Shown: positions 8,128 through 17,800 of the stretch, in pieces
Position numbering within the stretch: the stretch's first letter is position 1
How the letters are laid out: each line of letters begins with the position of its first letter
NCBI GenBank assembly: GCA_934661765.1
Contig: CAKUJT010000007.1
Coordinates: forward strand, 1-50,570
Direction of reading: 5' to 3'
DNA from: an uncultured Senegalimassilia sp.
GTDB lineage: Bacteria > Actinomycetota > Coriobacteriia > Coriobacteriales > Eggerthellaceae
DNA length: 50,570 nt
The notes under the pieces: model-generated
What the model was told of the DNA's origin: nothing
Databases searched by the model: none
What the model saw: only the letters and a program-made list of their open reading frames with translations
Program-made: the position numbers and the translations under genes

Positions 8128-8964
8128 ATGGAAGTCATTCGCAGCAAGAACGCCGGCGCGTGCTATGGCGTGCAACGAGCCCTTGACCTGGCCCTGAAGG
8201 CCAGCGAGGGCGATGGTAGCGCGTTCACGTTGGGGCCGCTCATCCATAATCCCCAGGTGGTGGCGAACCTTGAGGCGCGCGGCGTGCTGGCCGTCAAGGA
8301 GCCCGAGCAGGCCACGCACGGGGCCATTATCATTCGCAGCCATGGCGTCACCCCGGCCGTGCGCCGCTCGGTGGAGGCGCGCGGGCTTCCCGTGATCGAT
8401 GCCACGTGCCCGCATGTCGCGCGTGCGCAAAAGGCCGCGGCCACGCTTGCCGAGGAGTGTGGCTACGTGGTTGTTGTGGGCGAGGAGGGTCATCCCGAGG
8501 TGGAGGGCTTGGTGGCTTACGCCCACGAGGCCGGTGCGCAGGTGCACGTGGCGGAAACGGCCGCCGACCTGCCCGGTGAACTGCCCGAGCACGTGGGCGT
8601 GGTCGTGCAGACCACGCAAACCCGCGATGCGCTTGACGACGTGCTCGAGGGCATCCGTGCCCAGGGCGTTGCTGCGCAGGTCAAGGATACGGTGTGCACG
8701 GCGACGCGCCAGCGCCAGCAGGCCGCCGCAGAGCTTGCTGGGCAGGTGGACGCCATCGTGGTCATCGGAGGGCGCAATTCGGCCAATACCACGCATCTGG
8801 CCGAGATCTGCGCCGCGGAATGCCCGCGCACGCACCACATCGAGTCGGCCGCCGAGCTTGATCCGGCGTGGTTCGCGGGCTGCTCCTCCGTGGGCGTCAC
8901 GGCAGGCGCCAGCACCCCCGACGACCAGATCGACGAGGTTGTCCGCTGCCTGGAGCGCATGTAG
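8128..8964 (+). CDS. ispH: 4-hydroxy-3-methylbut-2-enyl diphosphate reductase
   Basis: Last enzyme of the MEP isoprenoid pathway; it reduces HMBPP to IPP and DMAPP with an iron-sulfur cluster. The three cluster cysteines are visible in NAGACYGVQRAL, DATCPHV and DTVCTATRQRQ; HNPQVV and RSHGVTP are substrate-binding loops. The ATG at 8128 was preferred to an ATG at 8113 because GAAAGGACC lies between them as the ribosome site. Length is 278 residues, the single-domain form. Transcription probably ends at the hairpin 8976-8999. Confidence 0.95.
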   Translation: MEVIRSKNAGACYGVQRALDLALKASEGDGSAFTLGPLIHNPQVVANLEARGVLAVKEPEQATHGAIIIRSHGVTPAVRRSVEARGLPVIDATCPHVARAQKAAATLAEECGYVVVVGEEGHPEVEGLVAYAHEAGAQVHVAETAADLPGELPEHVGVVVQTTQTRDALDDVLEGIRAQGVAAQVKDTVCTATRQRQQAAAELAGQVDAIVVIGGRNSANTTHLAEICAAECPRTHHIESAAELDPAWFAGCSSVGVTAGASTPDDQIDEVVRCLERM

Positions 8965-8975
8965 CGATCCTTATC

Positions 8976-8999
8976 ATGCGGGTGGGCCTACACCCGCAT
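8976..8999 (+). terminator. Terminator after ispH
   Basis: A perfect 9-bp stem, ATGCGGGTG/CACCCGCAT, with a 6-base loop, followed by TTTCCC, 11 bases after the ispH stop. Confidence 0.7.
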
Positions 9000-9047
9000 T
9001 TCCCTGTCCGCCGTCATGGCGCTGCATTTCCTATATATCCCCATGTG

Positions 9048-9095
9048 AATCGTCCCCGTCCACGCGTGTTTCGGCATGTGAGGGCGGGGACGGTT
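9048..9095. repeat. Hairpin repeat, GGGGACGG variant
   Basis: CGTCCCCG pairs with CGGGGACG across about 26 bases, with flanking A/T pairs. The GGGGACGG core matches the REP-like family seen elsewhere in the window, but the outer arms differ. Confidence 0.5.
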
Positions 9096-9123
9096 TTGTG
9101 CACGGACGGTGAAGAAACGGCCC

Positions 9124-9143
9124 GATTTGTTGCACAACAAATC
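9124..9143. promoter_or_regulatory. Palindrome upstream of the LytTR gene
   Basis: GATTTGTTG and CAACAAATC are perfect 9-base arms around CA, 91 bases before the LytTR gene. It could be an operator for that regulator or a weak hairpin; the sequence does not decide. Confidence 0.35.
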
Positions 9144-9234
9144 CCGCGAAAACCGGGTTAGCCTTGAAGCATGAACGAAGCCGTCCGGCGCCGCAAAAGC
9201 GTCGGTGCGTGAACGCGATGCGGAGGTTGCCACC

Positions 9235-9963
9235 ATGTGCAGGATATTGCTCGTCGAAGATGCTGTGCCCGAGCCTGAGACGCTGCGCATGCTCATTGAG
9301 CAGCATCCCTGCGCCGGCGCGATCCAGTTGGAGAGCTGCGCGTTTTCCCAAGTGAGCGAGCGAATCTCCCAAAGCCCGCGTATCGATGCGCTGTTCGCTC
9401 CTGTGGATGCCCCTGGCGCCTTCCCGGCGTGCGCCTCCGATGAACGCTCCGGCATCGCGCTGGTGCGCGAGCTGCAAGACCGCGGCATCCTTCCGCTGAC
9501 CGTGTACTGCACCACGCGCGCCGCCTACACCTCGGCGGTGTACGGCACCGACCATCAGTATCTGCTGCTGGCGCCTTATTCGCCCACGGAGGCACGCGAC
9601 GCCTTGGACAAGGTGTTCGGCTTGCTCGGCCATCGCGCGGCAAGCCCGCTTGCGCTGCGCAGCGCTGGGACCGTGCACATCGTGGACCCTGCCGACGTGG
9701 TGTACGTGAAAAGCATCGGGCGAAAAGTGCTGGTCAGGCTGTCGGACGCTCGCGTGTTGGAATCGTATGCGGCCCTGGCCGAGCTCGAGCAGCAGCTGCC
9801 TGGCAGCTTCGTGCGCTGCCACAAAAGCTACTTGGCGAACATGGAGCACGTGGTCCAAGCCTCTGCCGATGGGCTGGTCATGGACTGCGACGAGGCGGTG
9901 CCCATCAGCCAGCGCCAGTACCGCACCGTCCGCGACGCCCTCAGGTCGTTCTCCGTTTCGTAG
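9235..9963 (+). CDS. LytTR-family regulator with degenerate receiver domain
   Basis: Probable DNA-binding transcription factor of 242 residues. Residues about 140-240 form a LytTR domain (DVVYVKSIGRKVLVRL, then FVRCHKSYLANMEHV, a strong signature). Residues 1-130 resemble a CheY-like receiver (RILLVED at the start, SGIALVREL), but the expected phospho-acceptor Asp falls at Pro56 and the conserved Lys before Pro is Ala113 (YLLLAPYS). It is therefore probably not controlled by ordinary phosphorylation. GGAGG precedes the ATG at 9235. No histidine kinase is adjacent, so its signal is unknown. Confidence 0.85.
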   Translation: MCRILLVEDAVPEPETLRMLIEQHPCAGAIQLESCAFSQVSERISQSPRIDALFAPVDAPGAFPACASDERSGIALVRELQDRGILPLTVYCTTRAAYTSAVYGTDHQYLLLAPYSPTEARDALDKVFGLLGHRAASPLALRSAGTVHIVDPADVVYVKSIGRKVLVRLSDARVLESYAALAELEQQLPGSFVRCHKSYLANMEHVVQASADGLVMDCDEAVPISQRQYRTVRDALRSFSVS

Positions 9964-10098
9964 GTCTTCATCCTCAGTTGCGCTGATTTTCCGCGCCGCG
10001 TTTCCGTCGTGCGTCTTGGCGGGCGCGGCATGCTACCATGATATGCTGCGAAAAATCGACGGCATATGGGCGAATGGAAGCGGAAAGGCGGTGTTGAC

Positions 10099-11517
10099 GT
10101 GGGCATTTATCCTCCTCAGGATGTGGCGAAGCAGGCTGCGCAGTCCGCGGGCGGCCGCAAACGCCGCGCTCCTGAGCCCCCGAAGGCCGTCATCGAATCC
10201 GTGCTGCCCGAAAGCCCTGCCGATGACGCGGGCTTCACGCCGGGCTGCATCATCACCAGCGTGGACGGCCAGCCCGTGCGCGACATGATCGACTGGCGCT
10301 GGCTTACCGCCGACGACGCGATCACCCTCGGCTACATCGACACCGATGGCGACTCCGGCGAGGTGGAGCTTGAGCGCTACGAAGGCGAGGAGTGGGGCTT
10401 CGAGTTCTCCGGCGTGGTGTTCGACGGCGTCAAGCAGTGCCGCAACGCCTGCATCTTCTGCTTCATGCGCCAGCTGCCCGACGACATGCGCCCGTCGCTG
10501 ACCCTGCGCGACGATGACTTCCGCCTCAGCTTCCTGTCGGGAACGTTCGTCACGTTCACCAACTTGTCGGCCGAGGACGAGGCGCGCATCATCGAGCAAC
10601 ACATCAGCCCGCTGCGCGTTTCCCTGCACGCGTCCAACCCCGAGGTTCGCCGGCGCATCATCGGCAGGCATGCCCAGCACGGCATCGACGTGATGGACCG
10701 CTTGCTTGCTGCCGGCATCGAGTTCCACGCTCAGATCGTGCTCATGCCCGATGAGAACGACGGCGACGCGCTGCGCGAAACGCTCGATTGGGCGTACGCT
10801 CGCCCGGGCATCCTGGACATCTGCATCGTGCCGCTGGGTTTCACCAAGCACCAGACCTGCTTCACGAAAAGCTTCAACGACCCGGTTGCCGCCCGTGCTG
10901 CTATGGACACCATTGTGCCTGCTCAGCAGCGTGCCCTTGCCGAACGAGGCCACCTGTGGGCTTTCGCCGCCGATGAATTCTACTGCAACGCCTACGGCGA
11001 CGAGCTGCTGGAGAACCTTCCGTCTACCGAGCACTACGGCGACTTCGGCATGTTCGAGGACGGCGTGGGCATCATCCGCTCGTTCGTGGACGATTGGGAG
11101 GCGGCGGAAGCGGCCGGGCTCGACGCGCAAGCCGCGCAGGCGCTCAAGCAGGCGGGCATGCGCGTGCGCTACATCGCCGGCATGGCCACGCCGCATTTCT
11201 TCCGTCCGCTGTTCTCGCGCGGCCCGCTGGCCGGGGTGGTGGAGCCGCTGTTCGTGGAGAACCGCTTCTTCGGCGGGAACGTCGACGTCACGGGGCTGTT
11301 GTGCAGCTGCGATATCGCCGATGCCATCCGCGCCGATGCGGCCGAGCACCCGGGTTGGACGTACGTGGTCCCCAAGGTCATCTTCAACGACGACGGCGTC
11401 ACGCTCGATGATGCTACGTTGGAGGATATGGGGAAGGCGGCGGGCGTGCCCGTGAGCGTGGTATCCTGTAACGCGACTGGGTTCTTGCCGGAACTCGTCG
11501 AACTGGCGCGCGCATAG
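10099..11517 (+). CDS. DUF512-family radical SAM protein with N-terminal PDZ-like domain
   Basis: A PDZ-like segment (VLPESPADDAGFTPGCIITSV) is followed by CRNACIFCF, a CxxxCxxC cluster motif of radical-SAM type, then the DUF512 C-terminal region (TGLLCSCDIAD and flanking sequence). The family is conserved in Firmicutes and Actinobacteria, often beside der as here, but its reaction is not established. The GTG at 10099 was preferred because AAAGGCGG lies 7 bases upstream; an in-frame ATG at 10066 has no ribosome site. Length is 472 residues. It lies 45 bp upstream of der. Confidence 0.88.
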   Translation: MGIYPPQDVAKQAAQSAGGRKRRAPEPPKAVIESVLPESPADDAGFTPGCIITSVDGQPVRDMIDWRWLTADDAITLGYIDTDGDSGEVELERYEGEEWGFEFSGVVFDGVKQCRNACIFCFMRQLPDDMRPSLTLRDDDFRLSFLSGTFVTFTNLSAEDEARIIEQHISPLRVSLHASNPEVRRRIIGRHAQHGIDVMDRLLAAGIEFHAQIVLMPDENDGDALRETLDWAYARPGILDICIVPLGFTKHQTCFTKSFNDPVAARAAMDTIVPAQQRALAERGHLWAFAADEFYCNAYGDELLENLPSTEHYGDFGMFEDGVGIIRSFVDDWEAAEAAGLDAQAAQALKQAGMRVRYIAGMATPHFFRPLFSRGPLAGVVEPLFVENRFFGGNVDVTGLLCSCDIADAIRADAAEHPGWTYVVPKVIFNDDGVTLDDATLEDMGKAAGVPVSVVSCNATGFLPELVELARA

Positions 11518-11562
11518 CGACGCCGCAAACGTAGTATTTTCCTCAACCGAAAAGGATTTGAT

Positions 11563-12879
11563 ATGGCTCTGCCCATTGTGGCGGTTGTTGGACGGCCGAA
11601 CGTCGGCAAGTCCACCTTCGTTAACCGCATTGCCCAGGCCGACGAGGCCATCGTGCACGAGATGCGCGGCGTCACCCGCGACCGTTCGTACCACATCGCC
11701 GACTGGAACGGCGTGCCGTTCAAGCTCATCGATACCGGCGGTATCGAGATGGGCGACGATGACGCGTTCCAAAGCTCCATCCGCACCCAGGCGTTCGCCG
11801 GCGTGAACGAGGCCGACGTCATCGTGTTCATCGTCGACGGCCGCACCGGCATCAACGCCGATGACGAGGAGGTGGCGCGCGTGCTGCGCAAGACCTCCAA
11901 GCCGGTGTACCTGGTGGTGAACAAGATGGACAACCCCGACACCATGGACCAGGTTTGGGAGTTCTACCAGCTGGGCCTGGGCGATCCGTGGTCGGTCTCC
12001 TCGCTGCACGGCAACGGCACGGGTGACTTGCTCGACGCCGTGGTGGAGGACCTGAAGAAGGTCGAGACCGCCGACGACGAGGAAGAGGACGGCGGCATCA
12101 ACATCGCCATCATCGGCCGCCCCAACGCCGGCAAGTCCTCGCTGACCAACCGTCTGACCTCGGACGACCGTTCCATCGTGTCCAACGTCGCCGGCACCAC
12201 GCGCGACGCCATCGACACCGTCATCGAGCACGACGGCCAGCGCTACACCATCGTCGACACCGCCGGTCTGCGCCAGAAGAGCAAGATCGATGAGGACGTG
12301 GAGTACTACGGCTTCGTGCGCGCCATGCGCGCCATCGACCGCGCCGACGTGGCCATCCTCGTGATCGACGGTTCCATCGGTCTGACCGACCAGGACCAGC
12401 GCGTGGCCGGCTTCGCCGCCGACCGCCAGTGCGCCATGGTCATCGTGCTGAACAAGTGGGACCTGGTGGAGGGCCCCGACGCCAAGGCCGAGGTTCGCGA
12501 GAAGATCACTGACCGCATGACCTTCGTGGGCTACGCCCCCGTTGTCGCCACCTGCGCGCTCACGGGCAAGTCCGTCCATCGCATCTGGGAAGCCGTCGAC
12601 GTCGCGTACGAGAACTTCTGCAAGAACATCCCCACCAACCAGCTTAACGTCTGGCTGGGCGAGATCCGCGAGGGCGGCCACACCGTGTCGAAGGGCAAGG
12701 CCATCCTGCGCATGAAGTATGTCACGCAGACGGCAACGTGCCCGCCGCAGTTCACGTTCTTCGTGAACCGCCCCGACCTGGTCAACGACAACTACGAGCG
12801 CTTCCTGGAGAATCGCCTGCGAAAGTCGTTCGACCTGACGGGCACGCCCATCCGTATGAAATTTAAAAAGAAGGACTAG
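11563..12879 (+). CDS. der: Ribosome-associated double GTPase Der (EngA)
   Basis: GTPase needed for 50S subunit assembly. Two complete G domains are visible: GRPNVGKSTF with DTGG and NKMD in the first half, and GRPNAGKSSL with DTAG and NKWD in the second. A C-terminal KH-like domain (about 350-438) follows. Length is 438 residues, typical. The ATG is preceded by AAAAGGA. It is followed after 12 bp by plsY and then gpsA, a common actinobacterial and clostridial gene order. Confidence 0.97.
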   Translation: MALPIVAVVGRPNVGKSTFVNRIAQADEAIVHEMRGVTRDRSYHIADWNGVPFKLIDTGGIEMGDDDAFQSSIRTQAFAGVNEADVIVFIVDGRTGINADDEEVARVLRKTSKPVYLVVNKMDNPDTMDQVWEFYQLGLGDPWSVSSLHGNGTGDLLDAVVEDLKKVETADDEEEDGGINIAIIGRPNAGKSSLTNRLTSDDRSIVSNVAGTTRDAIDTVIEHDGQRYTIVDTAGLRQKSKIDEDVEYYGFVRAMRAIDRADVAILVIDGSIGLTDQDQRVAGFAADRQCAMVIVLNKWDLVEGPDAKAEVREKITDRMTFVGYAPVVATCALTGKSVHRIWEAVDVAYENFCKNIPTNQLNVWLGEIREGGHTVSKGKAILRMKYVTQTATCPPQFTFFVNRPDLVNDNYERFLENRLRKSFDLTGTPIRMKFKKKD

Positions 12880-12891
12880 GAAAGAGCCGCT

Positions 12892-13557
12892 GTGGAACTG
12901 CTGGGAGCATTAGGGGTTTTCGTCATCTCTTTCCTGCTGGGGTCCATCCCCTGGGGCGTCATCATCTCGAAGGTGTTCTACCACACCGACATCCGCGAGC
13001 ACGGCTCGGGCAACATCGGCACCACCAATGCCATGCGCACCATGGGCAAGGTGGGCGGCAGCGCCGTGTTCGTGCTGGATTTCGGCAAGGGCATCGTATC
13101 GGGCCTGATTGCGGCCGCGGCTGCTGCCATGTTCGGCGGCGGTGTGTCGCTGTCGGGCCACGTGATCGGCTATGACGATTTCGTCACGGTGGCCTTCCTG
13201 GGTTGCGTGTGGGGGCACATCTTCAGCCCTTGGCTGGGATTCAAGGGCGGTAAGGGCATCGCTGTGGCCGTGGGCTGCCTGTTCGTGACGTTCGGCTGGC
13301 AGGGCGCGTGTCTTGAGCTGGCCATTTTCGCCGTGCTGGTGCTTGCCACCAAGTACGTATCGGTGGGTTCCATCGCCGCCGCGGGAGCGTGCCCGCTGTT
13401 CGCCGCGTACTACTTCTTGTATGCCACCTTCGCGCCTGCCGCGTGGGTATGCACCACGGTGGCGGCGCTGACGGTGGTTTGGGCACATCGCGGCAACATC
13501 GCGCGCCTGCGCGCCGGCAACGAGCGCCGTATCGGGCAAAAGGGTAAGGAAGCGTAA
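12892..13557 (+). CDS. plsY: Acyl-phosphate:glycerol-3-phosphate acyltransferase
   Basis: Membrane enzyme that makes lysophosphatidic acid from acyl-phosphate. Conserved cytoplasmic loops are present: SIPWGVIIS near residue 18, GSGNIGTTNAMRTMG near 40, and GFKGGKGIAVAVG near 118. About five membrane helices are seen in 221 residues. The start is GTG with AGGAAAGAG upstream. It pairs functionally with gpsA 17 bp downstream, which supplies glycerol-3-phosphate. Confidence 0.95.
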   Translation: MELLGALGVFVISFLLGSIPWGVIISKVFYHTDIREHGSGNIGTTNAMRTMGKVGGSAVFVLDFGKGIVSGLIAAAAAAMFGGGVSLSGHVIGYDDFVTVAFLGCVWGHIFSPWLGFKGGKGIAVAVGCLFVTFGWQGACLELAIFAVLVLATKYVSVGSIAAAGACPLFAAYYFLYATFAPAAWVCTTVAALTVVWAHRGNIARLRAGNERRIGQKGKEA

Positions 13558-13574
13558 GGAAAGTGGACGACGAC

Positions 13575-14576
13575 ATGAAGGTTGCAGTCATCGGCGCCGG
13601 TTCATGGGGAACCGCGCTGGCGCAGACGCTGGCCCTCAACGGGCATAACGTGAGCCTGTGGGCGCGCAAGGATTCGGTGGTGCATGGCATCAACCATGAG
13701 CACGCCAACCCGCGCTACCTTTCGGATGCGAAGCTGTCCGAGAATATCGTGGCCACCACCTCGTACCGCGATGCGCTGCATCGTGCGAAGGCTGCCGTCA
13801 TCGTGACGCCTTCGAACCTGCTGCGCGGCGTGGCGCGCGTGTTGTCCGATGTGGTGGACGACCAGTTCCCGATCATCATCTGCTCAAAGGGCGTGGAGGC
13901 CGACAGCGGCTATCTGCCTGTGGGCGTGTTCGAGTCCGAGTTAGGCAACAAGGACCGCCTGGCGGTGCTTTCGGGTCCCAACCATGCCGAGGAGGTCATC
14001 AAGGCCAAGCCGGCGGGCACCGTGATCGCATCGTCGAGCCAGGACACGGCGGTGATGTTCCGCGACCTGTTCGCCGCGCCGACGTTCCGCACCTACACCA
14101 GCGACGACGTCACGGGCGTGGAGCTGTGCGCCGCGTTCAAGAACGTCATCGCCATCGCGGTGGGCGTGGCCTACGGCCTGGGCTACGGCGACAACACGGC
14201 CGCCATGATCATGACGCGCGGTTTGGCTGAGATGAGCCGCCTGACGGTGAAGTGCGGCGGACAGGCCATCACGTGCATGGGCTTGGCCGGTGCGGGCGAC
14301 CTGATCGCCACGTGCACCTCCGAGCATTCGCGCAACCGTTCGTTCGGCGTGGAGCTGGCGAAGGGCGGCACGCTTGACGCGTATCGCGAGCGTACTCACA
14401 TGGTCGTCGAAGGCGCGCTGGCGTGCAAAACGCTGAAAACGCTGTCGGACGCCTACGACGTCGAGCTTCCCATCACCGACGTGGTGCGTAGCGTGGTGTG
14501 GGAAGGCGCCGACCCGAAAGCGGCGGCAAAGGACCTGTTCGCGCGCCCATTGACCACGGAGTTCTACGGGCTATAG
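13575..14576 (+). CDS. gpsA: Glycerol-3-phosphate dehydrogenase [NAD(P)+]
   Basis: Reduces dihydroxyacetone phosphate to glycerol-3-phosphate for phospholipid synthesis. The Rossmann motif GAGSWGTALAQTLA is at the N-terminus; GPNHAEEV and the KNVIAIAVGVAYGLGYGDNT segment with the catalytic Lys are present. Length is 333 residues, normal. The ATG at 13575 gives the family's usual MKVAVIGAGSWG start; a GTG 12 bases upstream is possible but sits too close to the GGAAAG ribosome site. Confidence 0.95.
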   Translation: MKVAVIGAGSWGTALAQTLALNGHNVSLWARKDSVVHGINHEHANPRYLSDAKLSENIVATTSYRDALHRAKAAVIVTPSNLLRGVARVLSDVVDDQFPIIICSKGVEADSGYLPVGVFESELGNKDRLAVLSGPNHAEEVIKAKPAGTVIASSSQDTAVMFRDLFAAPTFRTYTSDDVTGVELCAAFKNVIAIAVGVAYGLGYGDNTAAMIMTRGLAEMSRLTVKCGGQAITCMGLAGAGDLIATCTSEHSRNRSFGVELAKGGTLDAYRERTHMVVEGALACKTLKTLSDAYDVELPITDVVRSVVWEGADPKAAAKDLFARPLTTEFYGL

Positions 14577-14634
14577 GTTTGACCGGGGCCTCCCAGGGCT
14601 GTATAGTTCCACCTGATATTGTTTTGCCAGTGGG

Positions 14635-14659
14635 CGGTTGCTGCGTTTTGCGGCAGCCG
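14635..14659 (+). terminator. Terminator after gpsA
   Basis: A 10-bp stem, CGGTTGCTGC/GCGGCAGCCG (two G-U pairs), closes a five-base loop and is followed by TTCTCTTT. Confidence 0.6.
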
Positions 14660-14676
14660 TTCTCTTTACACACAGG

Positions 14677-14725
14677 GTGAACAGGAGACGACGACCGCAT
14701 GAACACACCTCCGTCCCCTGTTCAT
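14677..14725. repeat. REP-like palindrome, one full and one partial copy
   Basis: A full 27-bp copy in minus sense is at 14699-14725; a diverged half copy, GTGAACAGGAGACGA, is at 14677-14691. They face each other, as in the cluster near 3.6 kb. Confidence 0.8.
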
Positions 14726-14819
14726 AATGAACGCATCTCCGTCTCCGTTTCGCTCTCAAGCTCCGTATGGCGTGAACCGGCAGGTAGATGACGGGCCCCT
14801 CCCTTGCGAAAGGAACCGC

Positions 14820-17800
14820 ATGAGCAATCAATCGTCCACCGTTGATACCCTTGCGCGTCAGGTGAAGATCGTCGCTTCCAGCGCGGTTGCGGTCGTTGTC
14901 CTGGCTTTGGCCTTTGCAACCGCGCCCGCTTCGGCGTTTGCCGTCGACGCCGCCGGTGCCGGCGAACAAGGTTCGCCGTGCGTCCCCACTCAGGAGCAAG
15001 TTGAAAGCTACCGTGCAGACGGTTCGCTTGACGAGCGTGCGCAGGTTGCCGAGCGCCTCGGCCATGCGCAGCTGTCCGCCGACCTCACGCAGCAGGCTCT
15101 TGCGCGGCAAGCGGCGGCGCTTGGCCAGGGCGCGGATATGTTCTCGCTGCGCTCCGCGGTTCCTTCGACTTGGAAAAGCGGTATGGCCACGGTCGGCGTC
15201 GGACACGTGCTGGCGTTGCGCGTGTCGTTCCCGGACTATTCCTTCGCCGATGACGATACGCTTGAGGCGCTCGATGCGCTTATCAACGGCGACGGCACGT
15301 CCGCGTTCCCGTATGAAAGCCTGCACGCCTACTATGAGCGCGCAAGTTACGGTGCGCTCGACATCTCCGGAACCGCCGTGGACTATCAGGCGAAACACGA
15401 GCGCAGCTACTATCAGCACGACATCAACTTGCTGTTCGTGGAAGCGCTCGATGAGCTTGACGAGACCCTGGACCTTTCGCAATTTGACGGAAACGGCGAT
15501 AGGTACATCGATTGCGTGTACCTGCATTTCGCTGGCCCCGATGCCGGGTGGGGAAGTACCTGGTGGAGCCAGGAATGGACGGTGCCGCAGCAGGCTCCTC
15601 CCGAGGTGTACGAGCGTACATGGGACGGCATGCGTCTGTGGAACGCGTGCCTGCTGGCCGACAACTGCGCTGTGGACATGGCGGCTTCCACGCTCATCCA
15701 CGAAACGGGTCACGTGCTCGGCCTTCCCGATCTGTACAGTTATCGGAAATCGACGGTCGGCTTGTCGGGGCGTTCGGGGTGCCTGACGTTCGACCTGATG
15801 GACAATAACGCCGGCGACACCAACGCCTTCTTCAAATGGATGCTCGGTTGGATCGATGAAAGCAAGGTCGTGCGCGTGGTTGCTAACGCCGATGGGGTCG
15901 ACGTGCAGCGCGGTGGCGTTGCGCAGCACTACGATGAGCATTCGATCGATCAGGTGCTTTCCGCGTTCACGAGCTCAGACCTTGCCGAGTGCGGCGGGTT
16001 TATCGCCGTGTCCGATTCCGATGATCTGCTCGACCCGGCGAAGGGCTTGTTCTCGTCGTTCTATCTGCTGCAATACGATCGCTATGCCGGCAACCAGTCG
16101 CTGGTGTACAAGCGCGGCGGCCAGGATTTCGAGCTGCCGTCGGGCTTCAGGCTCTTCCGCGTGCAGGCGGCGCTTTCCGCGGAGGGGGACGACTATCTAT
16201 ACCAGAACACCTCCGGAGCACCTGGCAACCAGCTTATCGAGCTGGTCGACCCTGATATGGACGCCACCCATTCCGACGGGATCGGTTACGCGCCCGCTGC
16301 GATTACGGGCGACGGGTATGGGTGCATGCTGTATGACGGCCAGGAGGTGTCGCCGACCACCTATCCCTCCACGAATTTCGGCGAAAGCATCGGCGGCGGT
16401 TTCACGGGCTTGACGTTCTCGTTTGGCGAATGCGGCGAAGATTCCGGTGCCGTTACCGTTTCTTGGTCGGATGCCGACGAGCCGGTTCCGGGCAACTTCT
16501 CCCTTTCCCTGCAGCCTGCCACGCTGCTGAACTGGGGTCCTGTGACGTTCGCCATGTCGTATCCTGCACTCTATAAGGCGCTCGAGAACGAGGCGTTCCC
16601 GTATCTCGTGATTGATGGAAGGCGCATCTTCTCCGCTGCGGACGTGAGCGGCGAAACCGTTTCCATGCGATATCAGTTTAACCCCGGCGAGGTTTTGCCG
16701 ACCAGCGACTGCGAGGCGGTGTTCCCCGCGGGTTGTTTCCTGCTGGGCGTGGCCGATGGGGAAGAGGTGTATTCCGAGGAGATTCGCGTTCCGTTTTCGC
16801 CGTCCGGCCTGGTCAGCTTCGGCAAGCATGGCTTCTATGAGCTGGAGACCGACCCGCTAGATGAAGGCGTCGGCATCTCCTCGGTGTTCTCCCGTGACGA
16901 TGGGTCGCATTGCTTCCTGCGTGCGGTCGGCGAGAACCTGTATCTGGAGACCATCGACGAGAAGGACCCGTCGAAGGTGAGCGAGGCGAAGATCGAAGGC
17001 GCGGCGCTGCCAACGTATCCGCAGGCCAGCGTGGTGCTGCAATGCGCCGTGCTGCCCGATGACCGCTGTCTGGTGACGGTGTCGTTCGAGAACTTCGACG
17101 CTTCCGGCTTGGCGCGCGCCTACTTGGTGGACCTTGGCTCGCATCGGGTGCTCGGCGAGGCGTCCCTCAGCCGGTTCCCTGGCACCGTTCGCGCCATGGC
17201 GGTGGGTAACGTACCGGTTTTGGGGATGTATGCGTATCAGCTTGGCTTCGGCGAGGGTTATGTGATGACGTCGGCGTTTGCGGACGTTGCGGCAGGCGGG
17301 GCGGATGCGAGTGCTGCGGTTTCGGCTGAGGAGCGCGTGCTTTGGACACGGGCGTCGGGCGTCTATGATGCGGGCAACGGGCTGATCGCCGCCGTGTTCA
17401 CCGAGAACACTCTCGATGGCGATGGCGGTCCTGGCGGGGTGAACCTGACGGTGCGCCTGTACGATGCGGAGTCGGTGGCGGCGCTATTCGCGACGGCGCC
17501 GACCGAGCTGAACCCCGATGCGCTCGAAGATTTCACCGAAAGCCTTGATCCGGTGTGCGCGTGCAAACTGAGCGGGTATCAGGCTGTCAACGATGTCGTG
17601 GCTTGCGATGATGCCGTGTACGTGTTGGCGTCGGGCCGTCTGGATGCCAGCGGGTCTGAAGACGACGCGTCGCGCGGAGGGACGATCGTGAGGTTCGACC
17701 GTGCGGGTATGCAAACCGCCAGCCGGGCGCTTGTCCCGGTCAGCTCGGTTGCGGCAACGTATACGGATCTGGTCGTCGGCGAACAGGGGACGGTGGCGGC

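Noticed and set aside
10033..12681. 882-codon minus frame opposite the DUF512 and der genes
   Set aside because: Antisense to two clear genes, low-complexity His/Val/Gly composition, no ribosome site.
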